A stretch of 64,000 nt of DNA from Podospora pseudocomata. Taxonomy: Eukaryota; Ascomycota; Sordariomycetes; Sordariales; Podosporaceae. Position 1 is the first letter of the stretch. Every line of letters begins with the position of its first letter. The DNA lies in contig NC_085889.1 of assembly GCF_035222375.1 (NCBI RefSeq), forward strand, positions 2,604,001 to 2,668,000, given 5' to 3'. Below the pieces are notes generated by a model. The model searched no databases and was not told where the DNA came from. It saw nothing but the letters and a program-made list of their open reading frames with translations. The position numbers were made by a program, and so were the translations under genes. Positions 12,189-22,913 of the stretch are shown piece after piece.

Positions 12189-12444
12189 GATGTTGAGTTG
12201 AGACCGTTTGTGCGGTGGGGATGCGGAGGAGGAAGATGAAAAGGTGAAAAGAAGAAAAGGTTAATATGCTGGGCAGCGCTTTTGTCAGCAATCAGCAGTC
12301 TATCACAAGTCCAGAGCCCGAATCGCGTTTTAGCTTTGCCCCAACCCACGCCTATCGGGTTGGTACGGTACCCAAAACAGACTTCCTCCTCTTTCCCACC
12401 ACTGGCTTTGGCCAAACGCAACCCATCAACGTGGCATCTTCGAC

Positions 12445-13185
12445 ATGGGCACCTTCCGCGACCGACTGCGGTGCCTGCGCATGCGCTCTAGGCAAGACGA
12501 GATCTGTGAGCTTATGAAAAATAATTCCGATCCCGAGGCTCGCTACAGGAGAGACTTAAGACTGCTGGCCAAGCTGAATGCAAGACGCGATGCCACAAAC
12601 CCCGACCCCGACCACCCCGTCAAGATCGAGGACAAGCAAGTAGACCCCAAGACGCAAGACACCACCGACGAGAAGCCGCCCGCATCCAAACCGGATAACC
12701 CCCTCCCCAAGCCCGCCCCGGAGGAGGAGATTAAGCCCCCCTCACCCACCGAACAACCAAACGCCTACACCCTGAGCACAACCGAAGCCCAAACCATCAT
12801 CGACTGGCATCGCGAGTCCCAGGCCCTCTACGAAACCCTCAAGCGAGAGAAAGACAACCTCCAGTCGCAACACAAAAAGCTACAAGAGGCCCACGACAAT
12901 TTGGCGAGAGAGGTCAGCTCGCTAAACATGGATTTGACCAGGGCAAAGTTCATGTGTGGTTGGTATGAGCGCTTGAAGTTTACGCTTGAGGGGAAAGTCG
13001 CAGATTCACAAAACGAGATTGACAAGATCTGGGCTGAGCTCGAGAAGGCAGTCGAGAGGAATACCACGTATCAAGAAGAGGTAGCCAAGCTGAAGGCGGA
13101 GGTAGATAAGCATCGGTTGTCCGGCGGGGATGGATTTGGAGACGTATTTGACAAAGAGAGGGAGGCATTGTACAGGATTGAGTAA
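12445..13185 (+). CDS. coiled-coil protein, 246 aa, function unknown
   Basis: This is a single-exon frame with a basic N-terminus (residues 1-50). A Pro/Glu/Lys-rich linker follows (about 51-105) that looks disordered. A strongly charged heptad-like region follows at about 115-235 (DWHRESQALYETLKREKDNL onward) and is predicted by eye to form a coiled coil. There is no signal peptide, membrane span or catalytic motif. The antisense frames are compositional shadows. It may be a lineage-specific structural or scaffold protein; no partner is evident nearby. Confidence 0.6.
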   Translation: MGTFRDRLRCLRMRSRQDEICELMKNNSDPEARYRRDLRLLAKLNARRDATNPDPDHPVKIEDKQVDPKTQDTTDEKPPASKPDNPLPKPAPEEEIKPPSPTEQPNAYTLSTTEAQTIIDWHRESQALYETLKREKDNLQSQHKKLQEAHDNLAREVSSLNMDLTRAKFMCGWYERLKFTLEGKVADSQNEIDKIWAELEKAVERNTTYQEEVAKLKAEVDKHRLSGGDGFGDVFDKEREALYRIE

Positions 13186-13792
13186 AGGAGCTTGGAGGTG
13201 GGTTCTCCAGGGGTTCTGGCAAGGCGGTGGGGTGATGAAGGGCAGAGAGGCTGAAGGTCATGCCACCACACTGGGGAAGTTCAACAGCAAGGTGTCGATT
13301 GTTTGTTGGGTGATGGGTGATGCGGAGCGAAAAGGGTCATGACTGTAGGGTCTGTGGTGGGTGGAGATGGGGAGTTTGAGAATATTCACCTGGCTCAATC
13401 CATCTCACCAAAAACAGGAGCAATGGTTTTGTTGGACAAAAGGGCAGCAGCCTAGATTCACTCAAGCAATGCCCACTTATATAGCCGCAGTTGATCCGCA
13501 GATATACCATTGCAGCACTCGTGACTTGATGAGGCTCCAGGTTTTGAGATTCAATGCCATCGTGATTGGGACAGTGACTCAATGAAGTGAATAGGGACAT
13601 GAGACGAGGCTCACTAAATATGGGGCTCCTGTAGGGTTGCTCCTTGAGATGGCCCTGGTCTCGATATAAATATTCGACCACTTCCACCAAGCACTATTCC
13701 TTTCCCTCTCCTCACCTCCACAGCATCAAGGCACCCTTTGAGCTCCCAGACCATCACTCACCACAACCAAACTCTTTCCCAACTCCATCATC
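13186..13792. other. intergenic region with promoter of the secreted-protein gene
   Basis: No gene is seen. The right half is CT-rich with a TATAAATA box and is the promoter and leader of the gene at 13793. Confidence 0.5.
13665..13672 (+). promoter_or_regulatory. TATA box upstream of the secreted-protein gene
   Basis: TATAAATA lies 121 bp before the ATG at 13793. It is followed by a CT-rich stretch (TTCCTTTCCCTCTCCTC) of the kind that precedes transcription starts in highly expressed fungal genes. Confidence 0.5.
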
Positions 13793-14469
13793 ATGCTCAC
13801 CAAGACATTCTTCGCCGTCGGCGCTCTCCTCACCCAGCTCATCCACGGAGCTGCCGAGCCCCCCGTTTCCAGCTACTCCGTCGTCGAAGTCGAGTGGTCT
13901 CTCCCAGTCGACCCCAACAAACCCAACGGCGCCCGCGAGTTTATCACCGGTACCATCGAGGAGGCCATCCGCCAGATGGACGCCGCTCACCCCGGCTGGA
14001 GCCAGACCTTTACCAGCAACATGCAGACCGTGGATCCTCACGTTTTGATGGCTCGTGGCAGCAGCCCCGAGAGCCAGTCTGTCAACTGCCACTTGGACAG
14101 TGGAAAGGGAGCTGCCAACTGTGTTGACATCCGTGATGGCGCCCGTTACCTTGGATCCATCGACAGCCCTGCCCCCAATAACTCCCCTCACAGCTGCGGC
14201 CGTGTTAGCTGCGCTTACAACTCCGCTATTTGGTGGTGCAATGACGTATGTTTCTATTTCCTTTTCTTTCCCAATCTTCCATGCAGATATGCGCTGACTA
14301 GTTGTTGTAGAATGACTCCGTCAAGGAAATCGCCTGGAAGAACATTGCGAGCAGCGCCTGGTTTCTCCAGGACAACTGCTTGTACTACGAGGGAAGAACC
14401 GAGAAGGTTTTCGCCCAGGAGTTCATGAAGGACAAGTGGGATGTCTGTGTGACTGGCGACAGGTGCTAA
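13793..14469 (+). CDS. small secreted cysteine-containing protein, 203 aa
   Basis: There are two exons, 13793-14245 and 14311-14469, separated by a 65-nt phase-0 intron (GTATGT...TTGTAG). The first ~19 residues (MLTKTFFAVGALLTQLIHG) are a signal peptide. The mature part has a VNCHLDSGKG...C segment and the block CGRVSCAYNSAIWWCND, which recurs in small secreted proteins of many ascomycetes. It ends in CVTGDRC. Eight cysteines after the signal suggest four disulphides. Exon 2 completes the pattern with the last cysteines, which supports the splice. A TATA box and CT-rich leader suggest strong or inducible expression. The role is unknown; effector-like or cell-wall function is only a guess. Confidence 0.85.
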
Positions 14470-15377
14470 GTTGATCAGCATTGCGGCAACATGAGGACAT
14501 GTTGATGGAGGCGGAGCAACAGGCGTATGAGCAGCCTGGACTTTGGAGAATAGCGACCTGGAGTGATTTAGTCAGCAAATAATACATTAGCTAGGCTTGT
14601 TCCGTACGCTATCTCCCTTTCTGCTTGTGCAGACACTGTGTTGAAATGATGTGATTACGGCATAACTGATGTCTCCTGCCCGTGCTTGATGGTATGGGAT
14701 GATATCCAGGTTAGGGTTATTTAATGTAGAGGACGGTTGACGTGCGAGGCTTGTACTTGACGTAGTCAATTCGGACAATTCTGGTTGAAATTACGCATGT
14801 TGGCAGGGGGAGTCCGGAGGGTTTGTGAAGTATAAGAGGACGTCGTGGGCAGTGTACTCTACCTTCCTCTTTCTTTTCTTCTTTATCCGACAATTCAATC
14901 CTTTACCTGTGACCTACGCCTGTACCCAGCCGTAGGCCCTTAACATTTGACAACCGAAATAAATGGGTGAGCTTCTTTGTGCCTGAGTCGAAACGCCTTG
15001 AGATGAACTGGAAGCTGGGTCATGTGAAACATGAATTGGAAGGCTCAGTCGGCAGTTATTCTCCCTGCTGTTTACACTTGTTTGTGCCTCAGGAAGGAGT
15101 CACCACACCAGAAATGTCAGCACGTTTGGGCTTGCCAAATACATCAACTTGACACTTCACACGTCATTTTTCCCGCCACGTGAGCTGCCAGAGTCGCTCA
15201 GGCAAGAATGAGCACCGACTCCAGCTTAGGTTGGCTTTCTTCGATAATGAATCATCGATCTTCAACTGGTCATTATTCTCCCCCAGGCCACGCAACAGAG
15301 ATACCACTGCTATTTTCATTCTTTCCAGATCAACGGTTTACTTTCCATCATCTTAGCCCAAAGCAAAGTTACGCAAC
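14470..15377. other. intergenic, no gene seen
   Basis: Short frames only (for example 14967-15152). The last 150 bp are the likely promoter and leader of the gene at 15378. Confidence 0.5.
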
Positions 15378-16448
15378 ATGAACATGCCGCCACACCGCCG
15401 CTACGGATCCTCCACGTCAATTTCCATCCTCGAGACCATCCTCGAGACCGATGCACAACAAGAGGAACAAGACAGGGAGTCGTTAGACTGTCCCACTTTG
15501 AAAAACTCCCACTCCTCTAACTCCTCCCTCGTGTCCACCAGAGCCGCCTCCCCGTATAACATCGTCAGCCGCCCCCGCCCCCGCCGCAGCGCCATCTCCG
15601 CTCTCCGACCAGGTGAACCAACCTACACCTCAATCGTGAGCAACTCGAAGAAGGATGAGTCCAGACACAAACTTGGGTACGACCGTGAACGAAGCCACTT
15701 TGCCCCATCCCCTTTGACCTTCCCACCAACTCCGAAAAAAGAACCAACATCCAAGATTTTTCCCCTTAACAAACATGTGCCTTGGGCACCCCCAACCAGA
15801 TTCTGGCTACCAGGACAGAAGACGAGATGGCACAAGCCCCCGCTCGGGAAGTTGATGACACCGGGGCAGTACCGCGCTTGGGAGAGGACAAAGACTGGGC
15901 CGAGGTGTCAGACTTACATGATGTATCTTATGGCGTTTAAGCGGAACGTGAAGGGGCTTGTGCCTGCTCCGTATCGGAGGTTGGAGGATGGGAGTGAGGT
16001 GCCTGTTGAGTATTGGGGCATGGTTGTGGATCATGGTCATGTTGAGGAGGATAGTGGTGTTGAGATTATAACAGGGAGCAAGGCGGATCATGAGGCTGTG
16101 GATGCCAGGGCGGTGCAGGGTTCGAGTAAGCTGGCGTCACCGACGCAGAACGGTCACGCTGAAACTCCTGGGAGTGAGAGGATGATACCTATCAGGGGTG
16201 GGTCGTATTGTTTGACCAAGGATGTGAACAGCAAGAAAAGGGACCACAGTGATAGCTCGGGTGATGAGAGAGCGAACAGATCGAAGAGGAGGTTGGTGGG
16301 GGGGGATGAGGAGGGGGATGGTGGGGAGAGTGAGAATGGTGTAGAGAAGGAGAATGGTGTAGAGAAGGAGAATGGTGTAGAGAAGGAGAATGATGCGAAG
16401 AAGGATGACTCTGGTGATAAGATGGAGGGGTTGGAGCAGACTGAATGA
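15378..16448 (+). CDS. low-complexity, probably nuclear protein, 356 aa, function unknown
   Basis: A single exon; two in-frame ATGs (15378 and 15384) are possible starts. The N-terminal 100 residues are Ser-rich. An ordered-looking core at about 135-215 contains PWAPPTRFWLPGQKTRWHKP and TPGQYRAWERTKTGPRCQTY. The tail is Lys/Glu/Gly-rich with SKKRDHSDSSGDERANRSKRR, a likely nuclear localisation signal. It ends in a tandem repeat of the six residues ENGVEK encoded by an 18-bp minisatellite. I do not recognise the core. There is no signal peptide or membrane segment. Confidence 0.65.
   Translation: MNMPPHRRYGSSTSISILETILETDAQQEEQDRESLDCPTLKNSHSSNSSLVSTRAASPYNIVSRPRPRRSAISALRPGEPTYTSIVSNSKKDESRHKLGYDRERSHFAPSPLTFPPTPKKEPTSKIFPLNKHVPWAPPTRFWLPGQKTRWHKPPLGKLMTPGQYRAWERTKTGPRCQTYMMYLMAFKRNVKGLVPAPYRRLEDGSEVPVEYWGMVVDHGHVEEDSGVEIITGSKADHEAVDARAVQGSSKLASPTQNGHAETPGSERMIPIRGGSYCLTKDVNSKKRDHSDSSGDERANRSKRRLVGGDEEGDGGESENGVEKENGVEKENGVEKENDAKKDDSGDKMEGLEQTE
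16331..16390 (+). repeat. 18-bp coding minisatellite
   Basis: The unit GAGAATGGTGTAGAGAAG is repeated three times without mismatch, followed by a partial unit that starts GAGAATGATG. It encodes ENGVEK repeats near the C-terminus of the 356-aa protein. Perfect repetition at DNA level points to recent slippage and likely length variation between strains. Confidence 0.9.
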
Positions 16449-17176
16449 GGTGTATGGGCTATACGAAACTTGGACATGTGGGGATTGTGTTTGTTAATTA
16501 TTATACAGCATTGTAGCGTAGCACGATAGTAAGCGATGAACTTGATTAGTGGGGTGTTGTTATTGGAGATATCTGGCTTAGTTGTCTCTTGGGCTTGTCC
16601 ACTTACGTCTGTTACATTTAGAATCCTTCTCTTCTTCATGCCCATTGCTCGCCCACAAGTGCAAAGATAGTTTGATATGCTTTAAATTCATGTCAATGTG
16701 CCTTTGAAGATTTTTTTTCAATGGCCCCCGAAAGATAGTTAATGCGATTTTGATCTACCCATTCTATCAAGAGACGTGCTGAAGCATGTAGTGGGGATTC
16801 CAGTGGAGAGAAGAGGCCGTGGGTAGTAGTAGTAGAGATTTATCATGACCATGAAGACATCAAAGACGCCGACTGTGCCTTGAAGTTGACGGGCCGTCAA
16901 CTTCAAAGGTATTGCGGATGTTGAGCCACACTTTCCAACCTGACTGGGATTTGGGTTGTCTTTCACCGTGACATGGGTATCAGGGGCATTAAAGTGTCTA
17001 CAGGTCATTAGACCACTTGCGAGCTTATTCCTTCTCTGTCGAGTAGGTAGGTACCCTTGGATAGAAAGTTGACCCTTGGAACTATCCATCCTGATACTCT
17101 ATGCCCGTAATAAGGTATCCTCAACACCCGGTGTACAATACAAGGGAGCTCCTTCAAACAGCCGTTAATGATGCCG
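16449..17176. other. convergent intergenic region
   Basis: This is the 3' side of two convergent genes. The minus-strand frame at 16739-17089 has no domain and no coding look. Nothing else is seen. Confidence 0.45.
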
Positions 17177-18495
17177 TCAATTTTCCCCTTTCTCTCCAGT
17201 TAAATACTGCTTCATCAGCTCAACCAGCTCTTCGCCGGTGGGATCTTGGGACAGAAACACCACATTCACGGCCGCAAAGCTAGATGTCAGACCCAAGAAA
17301 GCATCACTATGAGTAATCCTTGACTAATCAATTTCACAGAAGGGGAGGAAACATACGCAGCAGTGGCAGCAAACACCTCCACCCTTTTGGCCTTCGTCAT
17401 GATTGCTAGCGCCAACGCAAAGATCGCCGAGAATATCACCAAGGCCACAAACTTGAACTTGTTATTGTCGCCCAGGAAGTAGAGCACCACAATGCTCAGC
17501 ACTGGAAGCAGGGCTGCGACGACGGTGACGAATGTCTCGATGACGATTTGAAGATGAGACTCGCTGTAGATGTAGATACCAGTGCCGAGGTTTTTGGCCG
17601 CATTCTCCGGGTCCTACACCTTTATCAGCCACAACCTACATCTGGGCAGGGAACAGTGATGAGCTGCTGTGCTAACCTTGATCTTGGCCCCGAAGAATTT
17701 GTGATACCAGGGGAAGATGATGTCGTTCACCCAGCGGGAGAGGCGATCTAACGGTACCCGTGGGCTGATAGCCATGAGATCAGTTTCGAATTCTGGATCC
17801 CATGCATGCTGATCTGGGCCATGAATAGGATAATTCCCGTTGTCGGCACGACCAATCCATTCTCGGAGAAAGGTTAGATCCTGGAAGTTGGGAGGATTGA
17901 GTTTGGCGAGTGAGGCTTGGGTGAGGAGGGCCTTATCTATTGAAGTGAGGGAAGTTAGAGATGCAGAAAAGACAGAATAGGTAAAAGAGAAACGATAATG
18001 CGTACTGTATTTTGCCAGCTTCAGTTGAATCAGCTGCATGGTTGCCCATTGTTGGCCTGCTTCCGGATCCCCTGGATGTGCAAGGGTAATCCAGTCCCTG
18101 TCAAAGAACTGCCGCATTCGACAGGAGTGTGTTCGGTCCATTGCCGCCAGCTTCTCCAGGTGATCCTGGAGGAAAATGATCTCGGCCTGTTGATACAGTA
18201 GGCTTAGACAATTCAGGTACTTGAAACGACGGAAAATGGCATACTCGTCTTGTCTAGCGAGTAGGGCTGCCAATCTTCCGTATCCTTTGCTGCCTGTATC
18301 GGCGGTACCGTTGGTATTCTTATTTTCGGCTGCATCACTTGCCGAAGTATTGGCATCTGGCGTCGCGAAGTTGTCGGCTAAGCCACTATGGCGCGGACTC
18401 GTATTACCTGTTATGGTCTGGGGAGTTGCTTGGGATTGAGCTGCGGTCATCGCTAAAGTTGGGACAGTACCTTGCACGTAGACTGGCTGTTTCAT
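17177..18495 (-). CDS. DUF6594-type fungal membrane protein, 369 aa
   Basis: Four exons: 18495-18006, 17936-17677, 17613-17357 and 17279-17177. The introns are 69, 63 and 77 nt, all GT-AG; the exon total (1110 nt) is divisible by three. After a Ser/Thr-rich N-terminus (about 80 residues) comes GYGRLAALLARQDEYAIFRRFKYLN, the opening of the fungal DUF6594 family. Next are LLYQQAEI and a helical region with charged residues. The C-terminal third has two to three hydrophobic segments (near ETFVTVVAALLPVLSIVVLYF and FVALVIFSAIFALALAIM) ending in VFLSQDPTGEEL. Such proteins are integral membrane proteins of unknown function, often near heterokaryon-incompatibility genes. The first intron is frame-neutral and could be retained. 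Confidence 0.8.
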
Positions 18496-19094
18496 TGTAT
18501 TGGGAAAATCTCTTCGCGTTTGGAACAGACCTCGTTCTGTCTATTTAACCACAACCCGTGCGGGGAAGTTAGTGGACTCGAGACCGTACGTAAAATCAGG
18601 ACATGCTGTACTACTGTTGCACAGCTCACTGATGCTTAGGTCGGCATGGCTTTTGTTGGTTTTGCCTTAATGGTGGGCAGCTTTGGATGAGGCTCTGGAA
18701 CTGGGAACTTGTGATATCACGGATAGCAACATAAGTTTGTGTCGCACGAGGGTTGGCAGGGATTAGCTATTGGGTAGAATGGTGTTACAGAGCGGCAATA
18801 AATCGATGCGGTGTGATATCTTTCATGAGGGCTTATTGAATGACCAAAGTCAGCTTCGGTGTTTACATCTGAATAGGGGTTCAGGGGCATGCTGAGCTCC
18901 CGTCTTCCCAACCGGTGGCCCGTGCACGCCAACCTTCGACCATGAACCCAACAATTCTAATACTGTACGATTCATCCCTGATCCTGTGGCTAATGATTGT
19001 TGACCGACAATGGGATAGAATTTCAAGTATATGAACTAGGGATTCGGAGAACATTCGGACCGTCCTTTGGGCTAAATAAACCCAAAACATCATA
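18496..19094. other. intergenic, no gene seen
   Basis: Promoter side of the DUF6594 gene, up to the TA target of transposon copy B at 19093-19094. Short frames only. Confidence 0.45.
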
Positions 19095-20224
19095 ACGTGC
19101 GTGATAAGCGAGTGACACAGATAAGCGAGTGACACACTTCCCCCCACAACACAACACCTCCACCTTCAACATCACTTTCTTCCACAACACAATATGACCT
19201 CACCATCAAAAGAAGGCAGGCTTATTATGGCCCTTCAAGCTCTCGAAAAAGATAAAGATCTGAGTTTACGAGCTGCAGCTAACGTCTATAATGTTGCTTT
19301 CAAAACCCTTGCGCGCCGACGAGCCACTGCCAGCAGAATAACATTATCACGCCCTGCATGCCTCCACACTCCTCCCACCTCCTTCAGCCACTCGATGTTG
19401 GCTGCTTTGGGCCGCTAAAACAGGCGTACGGTTGCCAGATCGAGGACTTAATGCGCATACATATCAACCATATAAGCAAGCTCGAGTTCCTCTGTGCCTT
19501 CCGCGAAGCCTTCTTCGCCTCTGTAACAGAGAAGAATATAAAGGGTGGCTTTGCAGGTGCTGGCCTTATACCGTACGATCCAGAGAGGATGCTTTCCAAG
19601 CTAGATGTAAAGCTTCGTACGCCAACACCTCCAAACTCACGGCCCGGCACTGCACAACCTTGGGTCTCCCAGACACCACACAACCCTCGAGAAGCCAACT
19701 CACAGTCAACGCTCATTAAGACTCGCATTACCAACCATCAAAATAGCTCCCCGACTTCAATGCTGGCTGCGGTAGACCAGCTTGCTAAGGGTACAACGGC
19801 TATGATGCACCAGGTGGCTCTTCTCCGTGCAGAGGTCTCTTCGCTACGCAAGGCCAATGAGGAGCTTAGTAAGAGACGGAGAGCCAAAAAAACACGTGTG
19901 CGGCTTGGAGGGTCACTTACTGTACAAGAGGCACAGGATCTACTTGATCAGAAAGCTGTAGGTGAGCAGGTAATCCAGGAAGATCGACAAAGTGGTGGTG
20001 GTGCAATGGGGTCTCGTCCGAAGATTCAGTGCTGTGGCGTGTGCGGTAAGCCAGGCCCATAATGTACGCACCTGCAAGGAGGCTGCAGGATCATCTGATT
20101 CATCTATTTCTAATTCAGTTATTGTAGTTTCCTAGTGTTGTGGTTGTATAATTGAGGATAGTTATGGTGGGGTGGTGGAAAGTGTGTCGCTCGCTTGTCT
20201 GTGTCACTCGCTTATCACGCACGT
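19095..20224 (+). mobile_element. pogo/Fot1-like element, copy B, different subfamily and different deletion
   Basis: Ends begin ACGTGCGTGATAAGCGAG and are flanked by TA (19093-19094 and 20225-20226). The transposase start (MTSPSKEGRLIMALQALEKD, 19194) keeps the psq-type helix-turn-helix. It then jumps near 19350 to the final third: PHSSHLLQPLDVGCFGPLK (the last catalytic Asp block of pogo/Fot1 transposases), a coiled region, KKTRVRLGGSLTV and a CCHC knuckle. The central catalytic region is deleted and the N- and C-terminal parts are in different frames. Relative to copies A and C, the retained part is complementary. The left ends carry two copies of GATAAGCGAGTGACACA; the right pair has diverged slightly. 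Confidence 0.92.
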
Positions 20225-20816
20225 TATTCGATGTCGTGACATTTTGCCAAAAACTAGAAGTGATTCTGATTTGGCAGGCACCTCTTGGGTCGAGTAACTG
20301 GTACCTACTGCATCTCAATAAAAACTGTGATAACGATTGGCTTATTAATAGTGAAGAGTCATATTAACCTATTCCTTATATCTTGATCTCTCTTCAGTAT
20401 AGCTTTTAATTGTGGTTTAGGATACTGTCTTGAGTTGATACTTGCTTTGCAATGAAAGCCATGTTGACCACGACACGGTAGGCAGGAACATACAGCTGTC
20501 TTCAAAACACAGTTGGGACGCAAGTGCCATGGTCAACCGGAGGGTGCCTCATGCCAGAGCAGTAAGAGTCAACGATAAGTCGACAATGGCCACGAAGGTT
20601 TCGATGCAAGCTATGGCCTAGTCATTAAGCAAATGGTTGTCATATGGAAACTACATCAAACATCATTGCGTCTAAGGAGTCGTCATGGGTTCATAATGAT
20701 TGTATGTATGGTCGCTGGTCTCAAACATGTTTTGTTTGAACATTCCAATCGGTAGTGAATATACCGCTGATGAGTAAAAAGGGGGGGTTCCCCCACTTTG
20801 CCTCCTCTCAGCCAAA
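20225..20816. other. intergenic between transposon B and the orphan gene
   Basis: AT-leaning spacer with short frames only. It contains the upstream region of the gene starting at 20817. Confidence 0.4.
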
Positions 20817-22057
20817 ATGAATGGGGACCATACTTTGGGAAAACTCTGCAACATCACTGTCTGTTATCAAGAGACGAGACCCAGAGAAATGGCACTTTCT
20901 AGACGTCCTTACTTGCACGCTGACCACGTCAGGCAGTTGGAGCTTGATCGCCTGAATTGGTTGCATGTTGGAGCTGCACTACGAGGAGGCTATGTAAGTA
21001 TTGAGGATGAGGATCATGCAACTGAACTGAGAGAAGCCGACGAGAAGGCAAGGATGGAGGAGTGGAAGAAGGTATGTGCATTTTTTTCAAATCATTTAGT
21101 TTAATATGCACGCTGCATACCTTTGTGGCGCAGTTTGTTGATGGGAATTACCATTTGCCATCCAGGGTCCATTTGTCAAACGGATGTGGGTACAGGACGA
21201 ACAGCGTGAGAGCTTCCGCTTGATAACTGTAGGGCTTGACAGCATGGCTAGGTCTGCGAGTGGCGAACCTGTCAGTTTTGTACCAGCCAGTACCATCTCT
21301 GAATATAACCTGGGTCCCATCATTAAGATTCCAGAGACTGTCTTCAACACAGCTAGCGCCATCATGTCTTGTACCGAGGCGGTCGACATCACGTGGATGG
21401 GAAGTGACAAAGTTGAGCGTCAGGATCGCTGGGTGGTTCTTCCTGTTGGATCCGGAATACGGATGCCGCTTCTCGGCGAAAGGTTCATGACCTGCTTTGG
21501 TCAGCTTCTGCTTAGCGTGGAGCCAACTGGAACCATCGCTGTCGCTAGTGATGAAGACCGGCCGCAGAAAAAGGGAGGGAAGCCTATGATGGGGGTAAGT
21601 AATGGGGCACACGATGGCGTTCGTGCCACTGCTGTCGTTAACTCCCGAATGTCATTACCAGGGTAAAGGAGCATCATCCAAAAAGCCAGTGAAGAGGGAC
21701 AACATCATGGCCCATAATCCCGATTCGGCACCGGCGAGTCAAAACGTGGCGGGACGGCAAGCTGCACAGATCGCTAGAGAGCAAAGAGTGTATGAGGATT
21801 TTGTCAGTAGTAGCCAACACACGAACCAGCCAACGGCAAACCGTGATCACCAGACCCTAGCCTACTATGACAACTTCCGCAGCTACAGGGACGCGAGGTC
21901 TCTTGATATGCATGTCACTGAACGGGAGCATTGGGCAGCGTATTGGCAGCTTCATACACCACGCTTCGATCATCGGTTGCTTATTCCAACAGAACGAGAA
22001 CTGCGAGATCAAGCTGGGCTCCCTAAACCATATTCAAAAGGACCACCAAGGAAGTAA
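20817..22057 (+). CDS. orphan three-exon gene, 359 aa, function unknown
   Basis: Exons 20817-21071, 21166-21594 and 21662-22057 are joined by phase-0 introns of 94 and 67 nt with good GTATGT and GTAAGT donors and CAG acceptors. The exon sum is exactly 1080 nt. Exon 1 contains HVGAALRGGYVSIEDED and a charged helix. Exon 2 is beta-rich in look (RMWVQDEQRESFRLITVGLD, ITWMGSDKVERQDRWVVLPV). Exon 3 is basic, rich in Gln/Arg/His, with RQAAQIAREQRVYEDFVSS. No signal peptide, membrane span or known motif is seen. It is flanked by two transposon copies, so it belongs to an accessory stretch. An additional upstream exon is possible. Confidence 0.6.
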
Positions 22058-22913
22058 TCTAGGTAGACACTTTTTTACATTGGTCTGTAGGGCTTTTGTA
22101 CCGAGTCTTGAGCCAAAAACACTCGTCACGATTACTATCTACCTATGGAAAATACATACTTTGGTACTGAGTAGGTACTAACCCAAAATTAGTGCCCAAG
22201 TACCTTATCTTCCATGAAGACAGTGACCACCTATGTGAGGCATTGCTCTATCCCACTACCATATACAAGGTTCTCGAGTATTTTAGACATAGCGGAAATA
22301 CATTTGGTAATTGTAAGAGATAACAGCCAAGGGTTTACTGCAGGGTGTGTGCTGTGTGAAGTGTGCTCGAGACTGAAGCTGGCTAAAAGGCTACGTACAC
22401 TGGGGCACTATCTTAGGTGAAACACATCCACTTGACAGTCATAACTCGTGTACCCTGATGCGTAAATCTCCAAAGTCCAAGCTATTTTTGACCTAACCTC
22501 TAGAACACATCCAACTTAATTCCAGAACTGGAAACTGCAGCTGTTTACTCTGGAGGGAGCAAAGTAACAGGAGCACAAGGAGGAGCGTGGGCTTGACAAT
22601 AGATAAAGGTAGCTAACAATAGAAAGCGCAGATAGCAACTTTGCACACGAAGGGCACATATATATCTGACGACGACCCTCGAAAGCACAAAAGCCATTCA
22701 GCAATGATCGCTTTTTCGATTTCGATATTCGAACGGTAAATCTCACGTACAAGATGTCGTTTGATCACTGTGAGCAGTGTTGAAGAAGGAATTTGGAGTA
22801 ACACAATTTTCAGCGTCAAATATTTAATTCACTTGGAAACACTGGTTGTGGTGCTGGGGAAGTGAATTGATGCTAACACTCGCCATGTATTCACTTCATC
22901 AGTTATCGCCGTA
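22058..22913. other. intergenic, no gene seen
   Basis: 3' flank of the orphan gene and spacer up to the TA target of transposon copy C at 22912-22913. Short frames only. Confidence 0.4.
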
